Of a stretch of 10,744 bases of DNA, positions 7,833 to 10,744 are shown in pieces. The notes under the pieces were generated by a model. That model was not told the DNA's origin. It was given only the letters and a program-made list of their open reading frames with translations, and searched no databases. This stretch comes from JAGTVG01 sp965365275 (GTDB lineage: Bacteria > Bacteroidota > Bacteroidia > Cytophagales > Cyclobacteriaceae). Location of the stretch: positions 1 to 10,744 of the forward strand of contig CBDUBA010000135.1 in the NCBI GenBank assembly GCA_965365275.1. Direction: 5' to 3'. How positions within the stretch are numbered: the stretch's first letter is position 1; each line of letters opens with the position of its first letter. The translations under genes were made by a program, and so were the position numbers.

Positions 7833-8999
7833 ATGGATATTTCAAGCCTCCCCAATTATCTGGATAAGGGTTCAAATTATCATGATTTCACTTCACATGA
7901 AATATCTATCCAACCTTTCTTATGGAGAAAGGTATGGGACAGTATGAATGCATACCGGGAACCGATATCAGATTTCCTGGAAGAAATATATCAAAAGCCG
8001 GGAATAAGCATTATACTTACCGGTGCGGGAACCTCAGCTTATATAGGAGATACTCTGCATGGTTCTTTTCAGAAATATACGGGTTTACTCTGCAGGTCCA
8101 TAAGTTCAACCAGTTTGATCACCCACCCTGAACGCTACATCAAACGGGAAGATCCGGTTTTGATTATTTCATTTGCCCGATCTGGAGACAGTCCTGAGAG
8201 TCTAGGGGTTATCAACCTATCAAATAGCATATGTAAGGATGTATCTCATCTTATTATTACCTGCAATCCACATGGGGATCTTGCTAGGTATGGTGACACA
8301 TCCAGCCAAAGAATAATCTTATTGCCTGAAATAACCAACGATAAAGGATTGGCCATGACCGGAAGCTTCACTTCCATGTTATTATCGGGATTACTGGTTT
8401 CACGAATTAATGATATGACTAACCTGAAACCATATATAAATACTTTGTTCCAGTGTGGAGAATACATTCTAAAGAATTATGCTGATAAACTGAAAGATGT
8501 GTCAGAAATGGATTTTTCAAGAGCTGTATTTCTCGGCTCAGGCCCATTCGAAGGTATTGCTTCCGAATCACATCTAAAATTACAAGAACTGACATTAGGA
8601 AAGATCATATGCAAACATGATTCATTTCTTGGTTTTCGTCATGGGCCAAAGGCGGTCTTGGACAAGAATACACTTATTGTATATCTGTTCTCTAATGACA
8701 AATATGTTCAAAAGTTTGAAAAAGATCTGGTAAAGGAGATCCATGAGCAAAAGCTCGGGAAATATTTGATGGGTATTTATGATCAATATCCGGATATTGA
8801 TTATTTGGATACCGGTATCAATATGGGATACAAAACAGATGGCATTGATGAGGAATTTCTCACGTTATGTTATATCCTTCCTGCTCAGATATTGGCATAT
8901 TACTCATCCAGAAAACTGGGCCTAGATCCGGACACTCCTTCAGAATCAGGAATCATTACCCGTGTAGTACGGGGGGTAAACATTTATAGTTATCCCTAA
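7833..8999 (+). CDS. agaS: AgaS-type double-SIS sugar-phosphate isomerase/deaminase
   Basis: This 388-residue cytoplasmic protein matches the AgaS family (usually about 385 residues), annotated as tagatose-6-phosphate ketose/aldose isomerase and, in enterobacteria, acting as galactosamine-6-phosphate deaminase/isomerase. The N-terminal segment HEISIQPFLWRKVWD (22-36) is typical. The first SIS domain has ILTGAGTSAYIGD (61-73) and ISFARSGDSPES (112-123), the phosphosugar-binding Ser/Thr loops. LLPEITNDKGLAMTGSFTSM (163-182) is a family block. The second SIS domain has VFLGSGPFEGIASE (232-245), LKLQELTLGK (248-257) and ESFLGFRHGPK-like DSFLGFRHGPK (263-273). The C-terminus LGLDPDTPSESGIITRVVRGV (near 362-382) is the usual ending. 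All expected motifs are intact. It is divergent from the DeoR-family repressor. A Shine-Dalgarno-like AAAGGA (7807-7812) is 20 nt before the ATG, too far to define it; an in-frame CTG at 7818 is 5 nt after AAAGGA, but the ATG remains preferred. No kinase or aldolase is nearby, so the exact amino-sugar is uncertain. Confidence 0.93.
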   Translation: MDISSLPNYLDKGSNYHDFTSHEISIQPFLWRKVWDSMNAYREPISDFLEEIYQKPGISIILTGAGTSAYIGDTLHGSFQKYTGLLCRSISSTSLITHPERYIKREDPVLIISFARSGDSPESLGVINLSNSICKDVSHLIITCNPHGDLARYGDTSSQRIILLPEITNDKGLAMTGSFTSMLLSGLLVSRINDMTNLKPYINTLFQCGEYILKNYADKLKDVSEMDFSRAVFLGSGPFEGIASESHLKLQELTLGKIICKHDSFLGFRHGPKAVLDKNTLIVYLFSNDKYVQKFEKDLVKEIHEQKLGKYLMGIYDQYPDIDYLDTGINMGYKTDGIDEEFLTLCYILPAQILAYYSSRKLGLDPDTPSESGIITRVVRGVNIYSYP

Positions 9000-9044
9000 T
9001 CAATGCAAAATTTAGTCTTTCCCATTCAAAACTCTTTCAGCTAT

Positions 9045-10424
9045 CTATACAAATTTATATTTCCCTGGCATTGGAACGGGTGGCAAGGGCATGTCACCAA
9101 ACTCGTATTTGGCTAAAGAAAAATCCTGATTTGATTTCATAAGTTCCTCCCAGGTTATTTCACGGCCGCTATACGCTGCTTCCCTGCCCATGATGGCTGT
9201 CAGTGAAGATTCAGCTACCTGCCTGGCTTCGTTGACCGGATTACCATCCCGGATTGATGCTATGATTTCTTCATGTTCCAGTTGATAGGCATTAACTTTT
9301 TCCCCACGGAAGCGCCACTGTTCCCCATTGTCCTTGACAATAGATGTCATATAACCCAGGGTTGCCTTGCCATCGCTACCGATCACAGTATCCTGAACCC
9401 GGTTGGTACAGCCATTGATCTGGCGGTCCATGCAGAATCCCAGGACACCTCCGGTGTATTCATATTTCACGGACATGTGATCGTATATATCACCGAACTT
9501 TGGATCGGTACGTACCTGTCTTCCCCCCAGGGCGATGGCCTTCTCGGGGTGACTTCCAATTATCCAGTTCATTGAATCCAAAGTATGAACGTATTGTTCC
9601 ACAATCATATCGCCACCCAGATAATTATAGTACAACCAGTTCCGTAATTGATACTCCATATCAGACCATCCTGGCTCCCGGTCGACAGACCACAACTCTC
9701 CAATTAAGAACTCAGTATACAGGGCCTTAATTTTTCCTATTTCCCCTCCATGGATCTTCTTGATGATTTCGCGATTGGCAATATCACGGCGGCGGTTGGT
9801 CCCGGCACCAATTGCCAATCCCTTTTTCTTTGCCATTTCACCGGACTCTATTACGGATTTCGCTCCTTTTACATCGACAGCAGCAGGTTTTTCCACGAAA
9901 GCATTCTTGCCGGCCTCAATTGCAGCCCTTAAATGCGCCGGATGAAAATGAGGTGGTGAGGTGACCAGCACATAATTGATCTCATCGATCTCCAGCAGTT
10001 TTTTATAAGCATCAAATCCCAGGAAACAGTTCTTTTCCTCCACGTCCACACCTACCTTAGCAAGTTGGGAACGGCATGCTTCAAGCCTGTCCTGGAAGGC
10101 ATCTGCCAGACCTACAATTTTTATGCCACTGGCCTGCGCCTTTGCTCCCTCAGCAGCATCTTCAGTATGATAGCCTTCCATGGGATATATAATTTTCGTA
10201 GCGGCTTTAATTACGTCAAGAGCGGCTCCTGTTCCACGACCACCACATCCGATGACACCCACTTTGATCTCCAGATCATTTTTTACTGGTTTTGCAATCA
10301 CATTTGGAAATGTAGTAATGGTAGCGGCACCTGCCAGACCAAGACTGGTATTCTCGATAAACCTTCTTCTTGTTATCTGATTTGACCTTTTTGAATTTTC
10401 AGTAGTTTCTTTCATGATAAGCAT
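9045..10424 (-). CDS. Tat-exported Gfo/Idh/MocA-family NAD(P)-dependent oxidoreductase
   Basis: This 459-residue protein belongs to the Gfo/Idh/MocA family, which oxidises or reduces sugars and polyols with NAD(P). The N-terminus carries a twin-arginine signal (ITRRRFIENTSLGLAGAA at 17-34), so it should fold in the cytoplasm with its cofactor and be exported. The Rossmann fold has VGVIGCGGRGTG (55-66; glycines at 59, 61 and 64). VTSPPHFHPAHLRAAIEAGK (154-173) and FVEKP (176-180) are the usual family blocks; Lys179 of EKP is the expected catalytic or cofactor-contacting residue. LGGDMIVEQYVHTLDSMNWI (269-288) gives the conserved His280 and Asp283. It lacks the YPTHGLGP-type block of GH109 N-acetylgalactosaminidases, so a hydrolase call is not supported. 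Two ATGs, 10424 and 10415 (Met4), are equally possible starts; neither has a Shine-Dalgarno. It converges on the AgaS-type gene with only 45 bp between the stops and no terminator hairpin. Substrate unknown. Confidence 0.93.
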   Translation of the reverse strand: MLIMKETTENSKRSNQITRRRFIENTSLGLAGAATITTFPNVIAKPVKNDLEIKVGVIGCGGRGTGAALDVIKAATKIIYPMEGYHTEDAAEGAKAQASGIKIVGLADAFQDRLEACRSQLAKVGVDVEEKNCFLGFDAYKKLLEIDEINYVLVTSPPHFHPAHLRAAIEAGKNAFVEKPAAVDVKGAKSVIESGEMAKKKGLAIGAGTNRRRDIANREIIKKIHGGEIGKIKALYTEFLIGELWSVDREPGWSDMEYQLRNWLYYNYLGGDMIVEQYVHTLDSMNWIIGSHPEKAIALGGRQVRTDPKFGDIYDHMSVKYEYTGGVLGFCMDRQINGCTNRVQDTVIGSDGKATLGYMTSIVKDNGEQWRFRGEKVNAYQLEHEEIIASIRDGNPVNEARQVAESSLTAIMGREAAYSGREITWEELMKSNQDFSLAKYEFGDMPLPPVPMPGKYKFV

Positions 10425-10524
10425 ATTAAAAAGTGATTTTTCAATATAGGCAATAAAATAATCAGATTCAATGAGTATGATCTGAAGATTAAATGCCCCC
10501 TGTAATATTCATTCAGTTGAATCA

Positions 10525-10540
10525 AGCTCCTCAGCTCCTC
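10525..10540. repeat. Octamer tandem duplication (AGCTCCTC x2)
   Basis: AGCTCCTC occurs twice in direct succession, at 10525-10532 and 10533-10540, in a GC-richer patch of an otherwise AT-rich intergenic region. Two copies only; function not visible. Confidence 0.6.
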
Positions 10541-10654
10541 AACCACCCGACTTTCAGAGTAAAAAAACATATCATAATTCATTTATTAACTGGCATCTGT
10601 TTCTAATCTTCCGTATATTCTGGAAAATTTTAAAAATCAAATCCTATGAAATGA

Positions 10655-10707
10655 ACATGAATTTTAATCGTTCTAAATTCGCAAATATGAATGATTAAAA
10701 TTTATGT
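10655..10707 (+). repeat. Imperfect 19-bp inverted repeat with 15-nt loop
   Basis: The arms at 10655-10673 and 10689-10707 agree at 17 of 19 positions. The two differences (10659/10703 and 10670/10692) are both G with T, so on a plus-strand RNA they form G-U pairs and the stem is continuous, while a minus-strand RNA would have two A-C mismatches. The core AATTTTAATC/GATTAAAATT is perfect. It may be an RNA hairpin or a dyad operator upstream of the oxidoreductase gene; no U tract directly follows it. Confidence 0.7.
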
Positions 10708-10744
10708 GAATTCCTGAATGTCTTCAAATTTTTTGAACATTTAG

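Larger units (their letters stand above)
10425..10744. other. Non-coding AT-rich region upstream of the oxidoreductase gene
   Basis: No credible ORF was found in these 320 bp. The region should hold the promoter of the oxidoreductase gene; CATATTTG at 10683-10690 (minus) is one base off TAnnTTTG but has no TTTG at the right distance. It contains an octamer tandem duplication (10525-10540) and a long imperfect inverted repeat (10655-10707), both listed. A second small hairpin, ATGT/ACAT plus TCAAA/TTTGA with a 2-nt bulge, lies at 10718-10740 next to the window edge. Confidence 0.6.

Noticed and set aside
9273..10385. Plus-strand ORFs of up to 106 codons opposite the oxidoreductase gene
   Set aside because: Antisense to an intact Gfo/Idh/MocA frame with all motifs; no independent signals.
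9045..10424. GH109 alpha-N-acetylgalactosaminidase annotation for the oxidoreductase
   Set aside because: Tempting because of the AgaS neighbour and Tat signal, but the YPTHGLGP-type GH109 block is absent.

Overview
The window looks like chromosomal DNA of a member of the Bacteroidota. The evidence is an adjacent SusC/SusD-type outer-membrane pair, lipoproteins of Bacteroidota style, AT-rich leaders almost without Shine-Dalgarno sequences, and one exact match to the Bacteroidota -7 promoter element (TAnnTTTG). The SusC form and the large FG-GAP/VCBS lipoprotein would suit an environmental, Cytophagales-like lineage, but that finer placement is a guess.

Layout from left to right. Positions 1-1292 (minus) hold the first 430 codons of an FG-GAP/VCBS-repeat lipoprotein, cut off by the window edge. 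A 312-bp spacer follows, containing a strong intrinsic terminator for the next operon. Positions 1605-6253 (minus) hold a susC-like then susD-like operon, 8 bp apart: a TonB-dependent transporter and its substrate-binding lipoprotein. A very AT-rich 549-bp region follows; it carries the susC leader, with a terminator-like hairpin, and one doubtful 39-codon ORF. Positions 6803-7576 (minus) encode a DeoR-family repressor. Divergent from it, at 7833-8999 (plus), is an AgaS-type double-SIS sugar-phosphate isomerase/deaminase. The 256 bp between these two genes contain a four-copy heptamer array next to a consensus-like deoR-side promoter. Convergent with agaS, at 9045-10424 (minus), is a Gfo/Idh/MocA-family oxidoreductase with a twin-arginine signal. 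The last 320 bp are non-coding and contain a long imperfect inverted repeat.

The simplest reading is a small glycan or amino-sugar uptake locus. SusC/SusD, possibly helped by the surface VCBS lipoprotein, would bring an oligosaccharide or glycoconjugate across the outer membrane. The exported oxidoreductase could modify a sugar in the periplasm. AgaS would convert an amino-sugar phosphate in the cytoplasm, under control of the divergent DeoR repressor, whose family senses phosphorylated sugars. No glycoside hydrolase, sugar kinase, aldolase, sugar permease, hybrid two-component system or ECF sigma/anti-sigma pair is visible, so the substrate cannot be named and the functional link between the genes is inference from adjacency. 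No RNA genes, insertion sequences or CRISPR arrays were seen. No clearly new multi-gene system was found; the most worthwhile leads are regulatory structures in the non-coding DNA.
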